A stretch of 11,042 nt of DNA from JANYBV01 sp043763155 (GTDB lineage: Bacteria > Pseudomonadota > Alphaproteobacteria > Rickettsiales > SXRF01). A program made the position numbers and the translations under genes. Location: contig JAYULW010000060.1 of assembly GCA_043763155.1 (NCBI GenBank), positions 1 through 11,042 on the forward strand, given 5' to 3'. Under the pieces are notes generated by a model, which saw nothing but the letters and a program-made list of their open reading frames with translations, was not told the DNA's origin and did no database searches. Positions 1 through 5,648 of the stretch are shown piece by piece (the first letter of the stretch is position 1; every line of letters begins with the position of its first letter).

Positions 1-1468
1 CTTGCCGCGCGCGGTTGAACGCGTCAATGGTGCGCGGGTGCAGGCGCAGGCCTGCGGGGTCGCTGAAGGTTTTCAAAGATTGCTCTAAGTAATTCATGAC
101 CTGTGGGAGCTTTTTGGCCATTTCATTACCTTGGCGCATGGCGTCTTTCAGTTTGCCTTTGACGCCGAAATGGGAGTTTGCCCAGTCGTGGATGAGGGGT
201 TCGGCGAGTTGCCACATGTTTAGGCGGGGGTTTAGCATGCGGCCCACGCCTTCGGTGACGACCATGGTTTTTTGCAGCAGCAGCAATTGCGGCTGGGTTT
301 CCATTTCGAATTCGGCGGCGATGCCAAACATCTGGCCGAGCAGGCGGCCTACGGAAATTTCGTTCAGGGGTTTGCCCATGATGGGTTGGGCGACGGCGCG
401 GCAGGCCTGCGTAAATGAATCAATGGATTTGTCGGAAGGGACGTAGCCTGCGGCGAAATGGACTTCGGCGACGTGGCGGTAATCCTGCTCGATGAAGCCG
501 CGCAGGATTTGTGCGATGAAGACGCGGGAGTTCCAATCGAGGCGGCCCATGATGCCGAAATCCACGGCTACGATGTCGCCGTTTTTATCTACGAAGAGGT
601 TGCCGGGGTGGAGATCGGCGTGGAAGAAGCCGTCGTAAAATACTTGCGAAAAGAGGCTGCGGGAGGCTTTGGCGAGGAGGGCGTCGAGGTTGTGTCCGGC
701 AGCTTTGATGGCGGCGATGTCATTGAGCGGAATGCCGTCTACCCATTCCATAGTGAGGACGCGGCGGGAGGTTTGGTTCCAGTCAATGGCGGGCACGCGG
801 AAACCGGGTTCGTGGGCTTCCAGATTGGTTGCGAGTTCGGCGGCGGCGGCGGCTTCAAAGCGGAGATCCAACTCGAAAAAGATGGATTCTTTCAGGGTTT
901 TTACAACTTCCAATGGTTTGAAGCGGCGCCATTCGCGCAGGCGGAGTTCGACGATTTCGGCGATCCAGAAAAACAAATCGAGGTCGCGGGCGAAGGCTGC
1001 TTCGATGCCGGGGCGGAGGATTTTTACGGCGACATCTTTGCCAGATTTGGTGACGGCGTGGTGTACTTGGGCGATGCTTGCGGCAGCCACGGGGATGTCG
1101 TCGAAGCGCTGGAAAAGGTCTTCGATTTTTGCGCCCATGTCTTCTTCGATGATAGCGCGGGCTTGCGGCGTGGGGAAGGCGGCGAGGCGGTCGCGCAGGT
1201 CGCCCAGGTCTTCGGCCACTTCTTCGCCAATCAAATCTGAGCGGGTGGAAAGGGTTTGGCCGAGCTTTACGAAGGTGGGGCCTAAGCGCTCGAAGGCGCT
1301 CGCGAGGCGTTTGCCTTTGCGCAAGTTATTGGGTTTGCGTAACGGGCGTAAAACCGTTGCGAGAAGGGGGGCGATGTGCAGGTCTTCGAGGATAAAAAGC
1401 GCGTCTTCGCGGGCGAAAATATATGCTATGGCGAGGAGGCGGCGGGTGTTTTTGAGGGAACGGAACAT
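1..1468 (-). CDS. ubiB: UbiB, ubiquinone biosynthesis atypical kinase/ATPase (3' end cut by window)
   Basis: UbiB is a membrane-associated ABC1/ADCK-family atypical protein kinase-like ATPase needed for coenzyme Q biosynthesis. The reading frame begins at ATG 1468-1466 and stays open to the left edge, giving 489 visible codons. Family hallmarks are all seen: the KxGQ motif (FVKLGQ, residues 66-71), the alanine-rich nucleotide loop (AAASIAQVH, 128-136), the VAVK lysine (K149), the catalytic HADLHPGN segment (283-290) and the metal-binding DFG (303-305). Family members are usually about 510-550 residues, so only the C-terminal tail, where the predicted transmembrane helices lie, is missing. The start is fixed by TAATG: the ubiE stop and the ubiB start share one base, which implies translational coupling. 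Residues 206-210 are a run of five alanines, a mild codon repeat. Identification is secure; the truncation is only the window boundary. Confidence 0.95.
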   Translation of the reverse strand, partial: MFRSLKNTRRLLAIAYIFAREDALFILEDLHIAPLLATVLRPLRKPNNLRKGKRLASAFERLGPTFVKLGQTLSTRSDLIGEEVAEDLGDLRDRLAAFPTPQARAIIEEDMGAKIEDLFQRFDDIPVAAASIAQVHHAVTKSGKDVAVKILRPGIEAAFARDLDLFFWIAEIVELRLREWRRFKPLEVVKTLKESIFFELDLRFEAAAAAELATNLEAHEPGFRVPAIDWNQTSRRVLTMEWVDGIPLNDIAAIKAAGHNLDALLAKASRSLFSQVFYDGFFHADLHPGNLFVDKNGDIVAVDFGIMGRLDWNSRVFIAQILRGFIEQDYRHVAEVHFAAGYVPSDKSIDSFTQACRAVAQPIMGKPLNEISVGRLLGQMFGIAAEFEMETQPQLLLLQKTMVVTEGVGRMLNPRLNMWQLAEPLIHDWANSHFGVKGKLKDAMRQGNEMAKKLPQVMNYLEQSLKTFSDPAGLRLHPRTIDAFNRARQ

Positions 1469-2202
1469 TAGATTTTGCGCCCTGAATGAATGGCGACAAC
1501 GCCTTGGGTGAGGTTCTTGTATTGCACATTGGCGAAGCCTGCTTCGCGGATCATTTGTGCGAATTTTTCCTGCTTGGGGAACTGGCGGATGGACTCGATG
1601 AGGTACTGGTAGGGCTGGCCATCGCCTGTTACCCACTGGCCGATTTTGGGGATGGCGGCGAAGGAATAGGCGTCGTAGCCCTTTTGCAAAATCGCGTGTT
1701 TCAGGTGGCTGAACTCTAAGCAAAGGAAGCGGCCGCCGGGTTTTAAAACGCGGTAAGCTTCGGCGAGTGCTTTATCTATATGCGTTACATTGCGTATGCC
1801 GAAGGCGATGGTGTAGGCATCGAAACTCTCGTCGGGGGCGGGAACGGATTCGGCGTTGCCGCAGAGCCAGTCGAGGCCGGTGAGGAGGTTTTTGTCTATG
1901 GCGCGGTTGCGGCCTTCGGAGAGCATTTCGTAGTTGATGTCGCACACCGTTACATGGCAATCGGCGCGCTCGCGTATGCGGAAGGCGATGTCGCCGGTGC
2001 CGCCGGCTACGTCTAATATATGCATGCCGGGGCGGGGGGCGAGCATGGTGACCATGTCGTTTTTCCAGAGGCGGTGAAGGCCTGCGCTCATCAGGTCGTT
2101 CATGATGTCGTAGCGCGAGGCGACGGCGTCGAACACGCCGCGCACGAGGCCTTGCTTCTGTTCTTCGTCTACCTGCTTGTAACCGAAATGGGTTTTGGAC
2201 AT
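1468..2202 (-). CDS. ubiE: UbiE, demethylmenaquinone/2-polyprenyl-6-methoxybenzoquinol C-methyltransferase
   Basis: This is the class I SAM-dependent C-methyltransferase of ubiquinone (and, where present, menaquinone) biosynthesis, 244 residues, close to the usual 250. Visible landmarks are the UbiE N-terminal signature YDIMNDLMSAGLHRLW (31-46), SAM motif I LDVAGGTGD (63-71), the acidic residue closing the second strand (CDIN, 87-90) and the second signature RVLKPGGRFLCLEF (151-164). The ATG at 2202-2200 is preceded by AGAGGA (2213-2208) with a 5-nt spacer. A sigma70-like promoter lies just upstream. Its TAA overlaps the ATG of ubiB by one base, so the two form an operon, ubiE first. Some genomes use this enzyme only for ubiquinone; nothing here shows whether menaquinone is made. 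Confidence 0.96.
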   Translation of the reverse strand: MSKTHFGYKQVDEEQKQGLVRGVFDAVASRYDIMNDLMSAGLHRLWKNDMVTMLAPRPGMHILDVAGGTGDIAFRIRERADCHVTVCDINYEMLSEGRNRAIDKNLLTGLDWLCGNAESVPAPDESFDAYTIAFGIRNVTHIDKALAEAYRVLKPGGRFLCLEFSHLKHAILQKGYDAYSFAAIPKIGQWVTGDGQPYQYLIESIRQFPKQEKFAQMIREAGFANVQYKNLTQGVVAIHSGRKI

Positions 2203-2207
2203 TTTTT

Positions 2208-2213
2208 TCCTCT
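2208..2213 (-). promoter_or_regulatory. Shine-Dalgarno of ubiE
   Basis: AGAGGA read on the minus strand, followed by five A residues and then the ubiE ATG. It is the clearest ribosome binding site in the window and confirms the 244-residue start. Confidence 0.7.
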
Positions 2214-2225
2214 GTTGCGTGCGCC

Positions 2226-2254
2226 AAAATAGGTGTATTTGCTCAGTATCTCAA
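2226..2254 (-). promoter_or_regulatory. Probable sigma70-type promoter for ubiE-ubiB
   Basis: On the minus strand TTGAGA (2254-2249, five of six bases of the -35 consensus) is separated by exactly 17 nt from TATTTT (2231-2226, four of six bases of the -10 consensus). Initiation would fall near 2219, leaving a leader of roughly 17 nt that contains the ubiE Shine-Dalgarno. Its spacer overlaps the place where a -35 element for the divergent mutM gene would have to be. Read by eye only. Confidence 0.6.
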
Positions 2255-2258
2255 CCCT

Positions 2259-2264
2259 TATTAT
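2259..2264 (+). promoter_or_regulatory. Possible -10 element for mutM
   Basis: TATTAT lies 10 nt before the mutM ATG, which would place initiation about 3-4 nt upstream of the start codon. I see no convincing -35 element at 16-18 nt and no Shine-Dalgarno before the ATG. If used, the mRNA would be almost leaderless. An unrelated promoter position cannot be excluded. Confidence 0.3.
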
Positions 2265-2274
2265 GGCTTTTTGT

Positions 2275-3096
2275 ATGCCTGAATTACCTGAGGTCGAAAC
2301 GGTACGCACCGGGCTGGACGGCGCGCTTCGGAAGGCCTGTATCCGCAAGGTGGTGCTGCGGCGGGGGAATTTGCGTAATCCCTTTCCGGAAGGATTCGCG
2401 CAAAGCCTTGAGGAAAGCTGCATCCTTGAGGTGAAACGGCGGGCGAAATACCTGCTGTTTGTGCTGGATAACGGGATGGTGGTGATTTCGCATCTGGGCA
2501 TGACGGGGCGGTTTTCGGTGCTGGAGAAGAAGCCGAAGGCGTTTGAAACGCATGACCATGTGGTGTGGGAGCTGAAAGATGGCCGGGTGGTGGTGTATAA
2601 CGATGCGCGGCGGTTTGGGGTGATGACGGTGGCGCGGGCGGAGGAGGTTGAGAGCCACCCGGCGTTTGCGGAGCTGGGACCGGAGCCGCTGGAGAAGGAA
2701 TTTTCGGCCAGTTACCTGAAAAAGGCGCTTTTGAGGCGCAAAATCCCCGTGAAAGTGGCGATTATGGACCAGAAGCTGGTGGTGGGGGTGGGGAATATTT
2801 ACGCCAGCGAGGCGCTGTTTTTGTGCCATATTGACCCACGTAAACTGGCGGTGGATGTGGCCGACAAGGCGCCGGGACTGGTGAAGTGCATCCATAAGGT
2901 TTTGAAGGATGCGATTGCCTCAGGCGGGTCGAGTTTGCGAGACTTTGTGCATGTTTCCGGGGAATCGGGGTACTTCCAGCACAGCTTCAATGTGTATGGG
3001 CGCAAGGGAAAACCTTGCTTTACGTGCGGTACTGCCATCGAAGCGCTAAGGCAGGCAGGGCGTTCGACGTTCTTTTGCCCGCATTGTCAGCGTTAA
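2275..3096 (+). CDS. mutM: Formamidopyrimidine-DNA glycosylase (Fpg/MutM)
   Basis: This is a bifunctional DNA glycosylase/AP lyase that removes 8-oxoguanine and other oxidised purines in base excision repair. It has 273 residues, normal for the family. The start must be ATG 2275, because the mature enzyme uses the N-terminal proline as nucleophile: the protein begins MPELPEVET, giving P2 and E3. An in-frame GTG at 2233 would add 14 residues and destroy this. Other catalytic or structural residues are seen: K58 (AKYL), M76 (HLGM), R113 and F114 (ARRFG), the helix-two-turn-helix region with N174 (VGVGNIYASEA, 170-180), and a C-terminal zinc finger with C248, C251, C268, C271 and its arginine R263. 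It is transcribed divergently from ubiE. There is no clear Shine-Dalgarno. No enoyl-CoA hydratase gene follows it, unlike in several Rhizobiales. Confidence 0.96.
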   Translation: MPELPEVETVRTGLDGALRKACIRKVVLRRGNLRNPFPEGFAQSLEESCILEVKRRAKYLLFVLDNGMVVISHLGMTGRFSVLEKKPKAFETHDHVVWELKDGRVVVYNDARRFGVMTVARAEEVESHPAFAELGPEPLEKEFSASYLKKALLRRKIPVKVAIMDQKLVVGVGNIYASEALFLCHIDPRKLAVDVADKAPGLVKCIHKVLKDAIASGGSSLRDFVHVSGESGYFQHSFNVYGRKGKPCFTCGTAIEALRQAGRSTFFCPHCQR

Positions 3097-3147
3097 ATAT
3101 TGAAATACATCATTATTAAGTTGGTTACTAGACTCGCGGTTATGGGT

Positions 3148-3156
3148 TGTGGATAA
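3148..3156 (-). promoter_or_regulatory. DnaA box (perfect consensus)
   Basis: TGTGGATAA on the + strand is the exact reverse complement of the TTATCCACA DnaA box. It lies in the intergenic region between mutM and rpsT, about 108 bp upstream of the probable rpsT promoter and 1.1 kb upstream of dnaA. A chance perfect 9-mer in a region this small is unlikely but possible. It could serve DnaA autoregulation of an rpsT-rhodanese-dnaA transcript. Confidence 0.6.
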
Positions 3157-3228
3157 GTTACACCGCCAGCGCTTGGTCGGGGCGATGGAAAAAACCATCA
3201 AACTAAGGCTGGAAGCCAGTTTTAGGGC

Positions 3229-3237
3229 TGTGTACAA
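3229..3237 (-). promoter_or_regulatory. Possible second, one-mismatch DnaA box
   Basis: TGTGTACAA (+ strand) reads TTGTACACA on the minus strand, one base away from TTATNCACA, in the same orientation as the perfect box 72 bp to its left and next to a T-rich stretch (3241-3251). Weak boxes like this are often used only cooperatively; alone it would not be convincing. Confidence 0.3.
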
Positions 3238-3263
3238 AATTAGATTTTTTTGTCTGATTGCAC

Positions 3264-3292
3264 TTGACGGCGGGGTAAAACGTCTTTAGTGT
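3264..3292 (+). promoter_or_regulatory. rpsT: Probable rpsT promoter
   Basis: TTGACG (3264-3269) matches five of six bases of the -35 consensus. A 17-nt spacer leads to TAGTGT (3287-3292), a poor -10 that keeps the leading TA and final T. The strong -35 with a weak -10 is common in alphaproteobacterial promoters. Initiation would be near 3299, giving a leader of about 64 nt. No better promoter is visible between mutM and rpsT. Confidence 0.45.
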
Positions 3293-3301
3293 CAGAAATC
3301 C

Positions 3302-3315
3302 GATCGGAAACGATC
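3302..3315 (+). promoter_or_regulatory. GNRA-tetraloop hairpin in the rpsT leader
   Basis: GATCG (3302-3306), loop GAAA (3307-3310) and CGATC (3311-3315) form a perfect 5-bp stem closed by a GNRA-class tetraloop. It falls within a few nucleotides of the predicted rpsT transcription start. It could stabilise the 5' end of the message or take part in S20 autoregulation, which is known for E. coli rpsT. The stem is short, so this is structural inference only. Confidence 0.4.
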
Positions 3316-3362
3316 ACAAGCATACAAAATTCTTAATAAAAATTAGGACAACGGGTAACTTC

Positions 3363-3629
3363 ATGGCTAACCATAAATCATCAGAAAAACGCATTCGTCA
3401 GACCGTCAAACGCACGGCTGTTAACCGCAAGCGCGTAAGCGCCATCCGCTCTTCCCTGAAAAAGGTTGAAGCGGCAATCACCAGCGGTGACTCCGCTGCA
3501 GCAAAAGCGGCACTGAAAGAAGCGCAGCCTACCCTGATGAGTGGTGTTAGCAAAGGCGTTGTCAAGCTGGGCACTGCGTCCCGCAAGATGAGCCGCTTGT
3601 CTTCGCGCATCAAGAAGCTCGCCGCTTAA
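3363..3629 (+). CDS. rpsT: Small ribosomal subunit protein bS20
   Basis: S20 binds 16S rRNA directly and is an early-assembling primary binding protein of the 30S subunit. It has 88 residues, the standard length. The N-terminus MANHKSSEKRIRQTVKRTAV is the typical Lys/Arg-rich S20 start (ANxKSAxKRIRQ pattern). The C-terminal part (KGVVKLGTASRKMSRLSSRI, about 60-84) is the usual basic helix ending in KKLAA. Coding sequence here is locally C-rich, unlike the rest of the + strand, which fits codon selection in a highly expressed gene. An AGGA at 3345-3348 is 14 nt from the ATG, too far to be ideal; a GGG at 3353-3355 is better spaced. It precedes the rhodanese gene and dnaA on the same strand. 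Confidence 0.97.
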   Translation: MANHKSSEKRIRQTVKRTAVNRKRVSAIRSSLKKVEAAITSGDSAAAKAALKEAQPTLMSGVSKGVVKLGTASRKMSRLSSRIKKLAA

Positions 3630-3661
3630 TCCACTAAATCTTTCTTCTTACCCTTCCGTAA

Positions 3662-3682
3662 CCGCCCACACTCAAGAGGCGG
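3662..3682 (+). terminator. Weak stem-loop after rpsT (possible attenuator/terminator)
   Basis: CCGCC (3662-3666) pairs perfectly with GGCGG (3678-3682) across an 11-nt loop in the 87-bp gap between rpsT and the rhodanese gene. The downstream sequence has pyrimidines but no clean U-tract, so efficient intrinsic termination is doubtful. It could act as a partial terminator or processing site that lets rpsT be expressed more than rhodanese-dnaA. I see no separate promoter in this gap. Confidence 0.3.
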
Positions 3683-3716
3683 AACACCCCTTCTTTGTCT
3701 GTAACAGGCTCTTTCT

Positions 3717-4220
3717 ATGTCCGCTGTGCAACCGGTTGCGAATTCACTGACGCCCGATCTGGACCTGCTGTTGGCCAAGGCCTCTGCTAACCTATTGGGC
3801 GGACTGAATTATGCTGGCGAAGTGTCGCCGGAAGACGCGTTTAGCTTCGTGCAGGGCAATGCGGGCGTGGTGGTGGATGTGCGCACGGTGCCCGAATGGC
3901 AGTTTGTGGGTGTGCCGAATTTGCAGGGCACGCAAGGCAAGCTCGCCACGATCAGCTGGAAGCATTATCCCGATTTTTCACAGAATACGAATTTCGCTGA
4001 GGCGCTGGCCGCAGTTGCGGGCGTGACGAAAGACACGCCGCTGCTGTTTTTGTGCCGCTCCGGTGGGCGTTCTTTAGATGCGGCGGTGGCCATGACTGCG
4101 CTGGGTTACCGCTATTGTTTCAACGTGAGTGATGGCTTCGAGGGTGACCCCGATGCGGCAGCACATCGCGGCGCAGCACGCGGCTGGAAGGCCAAACTTT
4201 TACCCTGGAAACAAGGTTAG
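3717..4220 (+). CDS. Single-domain rhodanese-like protein (putative sulfurtransferase)
   Basis: A 167-residue protein with one rhodanese domain. The pattern VVVDVRTVPEW (51-61) is the typical strand and arginine turn of the domain. The active-site loop CRSGGR (C113-R118) keeps the cysteine that would carry a persulfide. The C-terminal GFEGD...HRG...GWKAKLLPW (140-164) matches a type of small alphaproteobacterial rhodanese that I recognise. The likely activity is sulfur transfer from a donor such as thiosulfate or a protein persulfide; the physiological substrate is unknown. No signal peptide is visible, so it should be cytoplasmic. It sits between rpsT (87 bp upstream) and dnaA (7 bp downstream), and its TAG stop is part of the dnaA Shine-Dalgarno. 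Possible starts downstream would cut into the domain, so the ATG at 3717 is preferred despite a weak ribosome site. Confidence 0.88.
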   Translation: MSAVQPVANSLTPDLDLLLAKASANLLGGLNYAGEVSPEDAFSFVQGNAGVVVDVRTVPEWQFVGVPNLQGTQGKLATISWKHYPDFSQNTNFAEALAAVAGVTKDTPLLFLCRSGGRSLDAAVAMTALGYRYCFNVSDGFEGDPDAAAHRGAARGWKAKLLPWKQG

Positions 4221-4222
4221 GA
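4219..4222 (+). promoter_or_regulatory. Shine-Dalgarno of dnaA overlapping the rhodanese stop codon
   Basis: AGGA at 4219-4222 is 5 nt before ATG 4228 and shares two bases with the TAG stop (4218-4220) of the preceding gene. This decides the dnaA start and suggests that terminating ribosomes feed dnaA translation. Confidence 0.6.
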
Positions 4223-4227
4223 ATACT

Positions 4228-5643
4228 ATGGGACTAGCACAAGCAGAGCTTCAAACGATTGACGACTTGCTGGGCGACGCATGGGTGCGTATCGGTAGCA
4301 AGTTGAACGCCATGTATGGCGATGCGATCTACCGAAGCTGGCTTAAGCCTATTCGTTTCATGGGCAGTGAAGAAGGCCGCATCATGCTTTCGGTGCCGAC
4401 GCGCTTTGTGCGCGAATGGGTGGGGACGCATTACGGCGAACAGATCGCCAACCTGTGGACTGAAGAGCAGGTGGCGGAAGGTTTTGCCATTGAGTATGTG
4501 ATTTCGACGGCGGCACCTGCGGCGGAAGCAGCGGTGGACGATGCGAATGTGATTACAGCCAGCAACTGGGTTGCAGGCGCGCAGGGCACAGACGCAGCGG
4601 ACGAAATGCAGATGGGCGCAGTGCTGGACCCGCGCTACACGTTTGACAATTATGTGGTGGGCAAGCCCAATGAGCTGGCACACGCAGCCGCGCGGCGCGT
4701 GGCAGATTCGGCGAATGTGGTGGCTGGTTGCAACCCGCTGTTCCTTTATGGTGGCGTGGGGCTGGGCAAGACACATCTGATGCATGCTTTGGCATGGGAT
4801 ATTCGCCGTAATAATCCGGGCCGTAGGGTGCTGTATTTGTCGGCTGAGAAATTTATGTACCAGTTCATCAAAGCGCTGCGGTTCAAGGAAACGCTGGCGT
4901 TTAAGGAGCAGTTGCGCTCGGTGGACGTACTGATGATTGACGATGTGCAGTTCATTGCCGGCAAGGATTCGACGCAGGAAGAATTTTTCCACACGTTCAA
5001 CGCGCTGGTGGACCAGAACAAGCAGCTGATTATTTCGTGCGACCGCTCACCTTCCGATCTGGAAGACATGGAAGAGCGCGTGCGCTCGCGCCTTGGCTGG
5101 GGTTTGGTTGCTGATATTCATGCAACGACGTATGAGCTGCGCCTTGGGATTTTGCAGAGCAAGGTGGAGCAGATGCCGCATATCGTGATTCCGCCGAAGG
5201 TGCTGGAATTTTTGGCGCACAAGATCACGAGCAACGTGCGCGAACTCGAAGGTGCGCTGAACCGGGTTGTGGCGCATGCTACGCTGGTGGGCCGCCCCAT
5301 TACGCTGGAAACCACGCAGGAAGTGCTGCACGATTTACTGCGGGCGAACGACCGCCGGATTTCGATTGAAGACATCCAGAAGCAGGTGGCGCACCATTAT
5401 AACATCAAGGTTTCGGACATGCATTCGGCGCGCCGTTCGCGCTCTGTGGCGCGGCCACGGCAGGTTGCCATGTATCTTTCCAAGAAGCTTACCAGCAAGA
5501 GCCTGCCGGAAATCGGGCGCAAGTTTGGCGGCAAGGACCACACCACGGTGATGCATGCGGTGAAGCGTATTGAAGAGCTGATGGGCTCGGACAGCGAAAT
5601 CGCCAGCGACATCGAGCTGCTGGAACGTATCGTCCAAAATTAA
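4228..5643 (+). CDS. dnaA: Chromosomal replication initiator protein DnaA
   Basis: DnaA is the AAA+ ATPase that binds DnaA boxes, melts oriC and loads the DnaB helicase; it is also a transcription factor. It has 471 residues. Domain I spans about 1-85, a short variable Ala-rich linker (domain II) about 92-130, the AAA+ domain III about 133-350 and the DNA-binding domain IV about 375-471. Seen motifs are Walker A GGVGLGKT (175-182), Walker B VLMIDD (234-239), sensor I IISCDR (268-273), the Arg-finger region ERVRSRLGWGL (283-293), sensor II VRELEGALNR (337-346), the basic loop RRSRSVARPRQVAMYLSK (402-419) and the DnaA signature IGRKFGGKDHTTVMHA (429-444). The open frame continues upstream to 4129, but that part overlaps the rhodanese gene and has no DnaA homology, so ATG 4228 with its AGGA is chosen. 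dnaN is not adjacent, as is common in this class. Its end is 5 bp from a convergent gene. Confidence 0.98.
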   Translation: MGLAQAELQTIDDLLGDAWVRIGSKLNAMYGDAIYRSWLKPIRFMGSEEGRIMLSVPTRFVREWVGTHYGEQIANLWTEEQVAEGFAIEYVISTAAPAAEAAVDDANVITASNWVAGAQGTDAADEMQMGAVLDPRYTFDNYVVGKPNELAHAAARRVADSANVVAGCNPLFLYGGVGLGKTHLMHALAWDIRRNNPGRRVLYLSAEKFMYQFIKALRFKETLAFKEQLRSVDVLMIDDVQFIAGKDSTQEEFFHTFNALVDQNKQLIISCDRSPSDLEDMEERVRSRLGWGLVADIHATTYELRLGILQSKVEQMPHIVIPPKVLEFLAHKITSNVRELEGALNRVVAHATLVGRPITLETTQEVLHDLLRANDRRISIEDIQKQVAHHYNIKVSDMHSARRSRSVARPRQVAMYLSKKLTSKSLPEIGRKFGGKDHTTVMHAVKRIEELMGSDSEIASDIELLERIVQN

Positions 5644-5648
5644 TGTGA

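Noticed and set aside
837..853. Run of GGC/GCC triplets
   Set aside because: It encodes five alanines inside UbiB and is too short to be a meaningful tandem repeat.
458..1240. A 260-residue open frame on the + strand, and an overlapping 280-residue frame at 669-1511
   Set aside because: Both lie antisense to the clearly homologous ubiB gene. Their translations show the repetitive composition expected of GC-rich codons read backwards, so they are shadows.
2233..2274. GTG start giving mutM 14 extra residues
   Set aside because: Fpg needs Pro at position 2 as catalytic nucleophile, which only the ATG at 2275 provides.
3209..3223. CTGG-AAG-CCAG hairpin followed by TTTT as a mutM terminator
   Set aside because: The stem is only 4 bp and the U-run is four bases, too weak to call as an intrinsic terminator.
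3333..3346. CtrA-like site TTAA...TTAG
   Set aside because: The spacing is 6 rather than 7 nt and the second half is imperfect; such a pattern is expected by chance in an A/T-rich leader.
3097..3362. Full oriC in the mutM-rpsT gap
   Set aside because: Only one perfect and one imperfect DnaA box, no array, and no visible strand-composition switch around it. A regulatory role is more economical.
4129..4227. N-terminal extension of dnaA by 33 residues
   Set aside because: It lies in another frame inside the rhodanese C-terminus and resembles no DnaA domain I. The ATG at 4228 has a well-placed AGGA.
4234..4992. A 252-residue open frame on the minus strand
   Set aside because: It is antisense to the dnaA AAA+ domain. 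The His/Arg/Cys-rich product has no recognisable motif.
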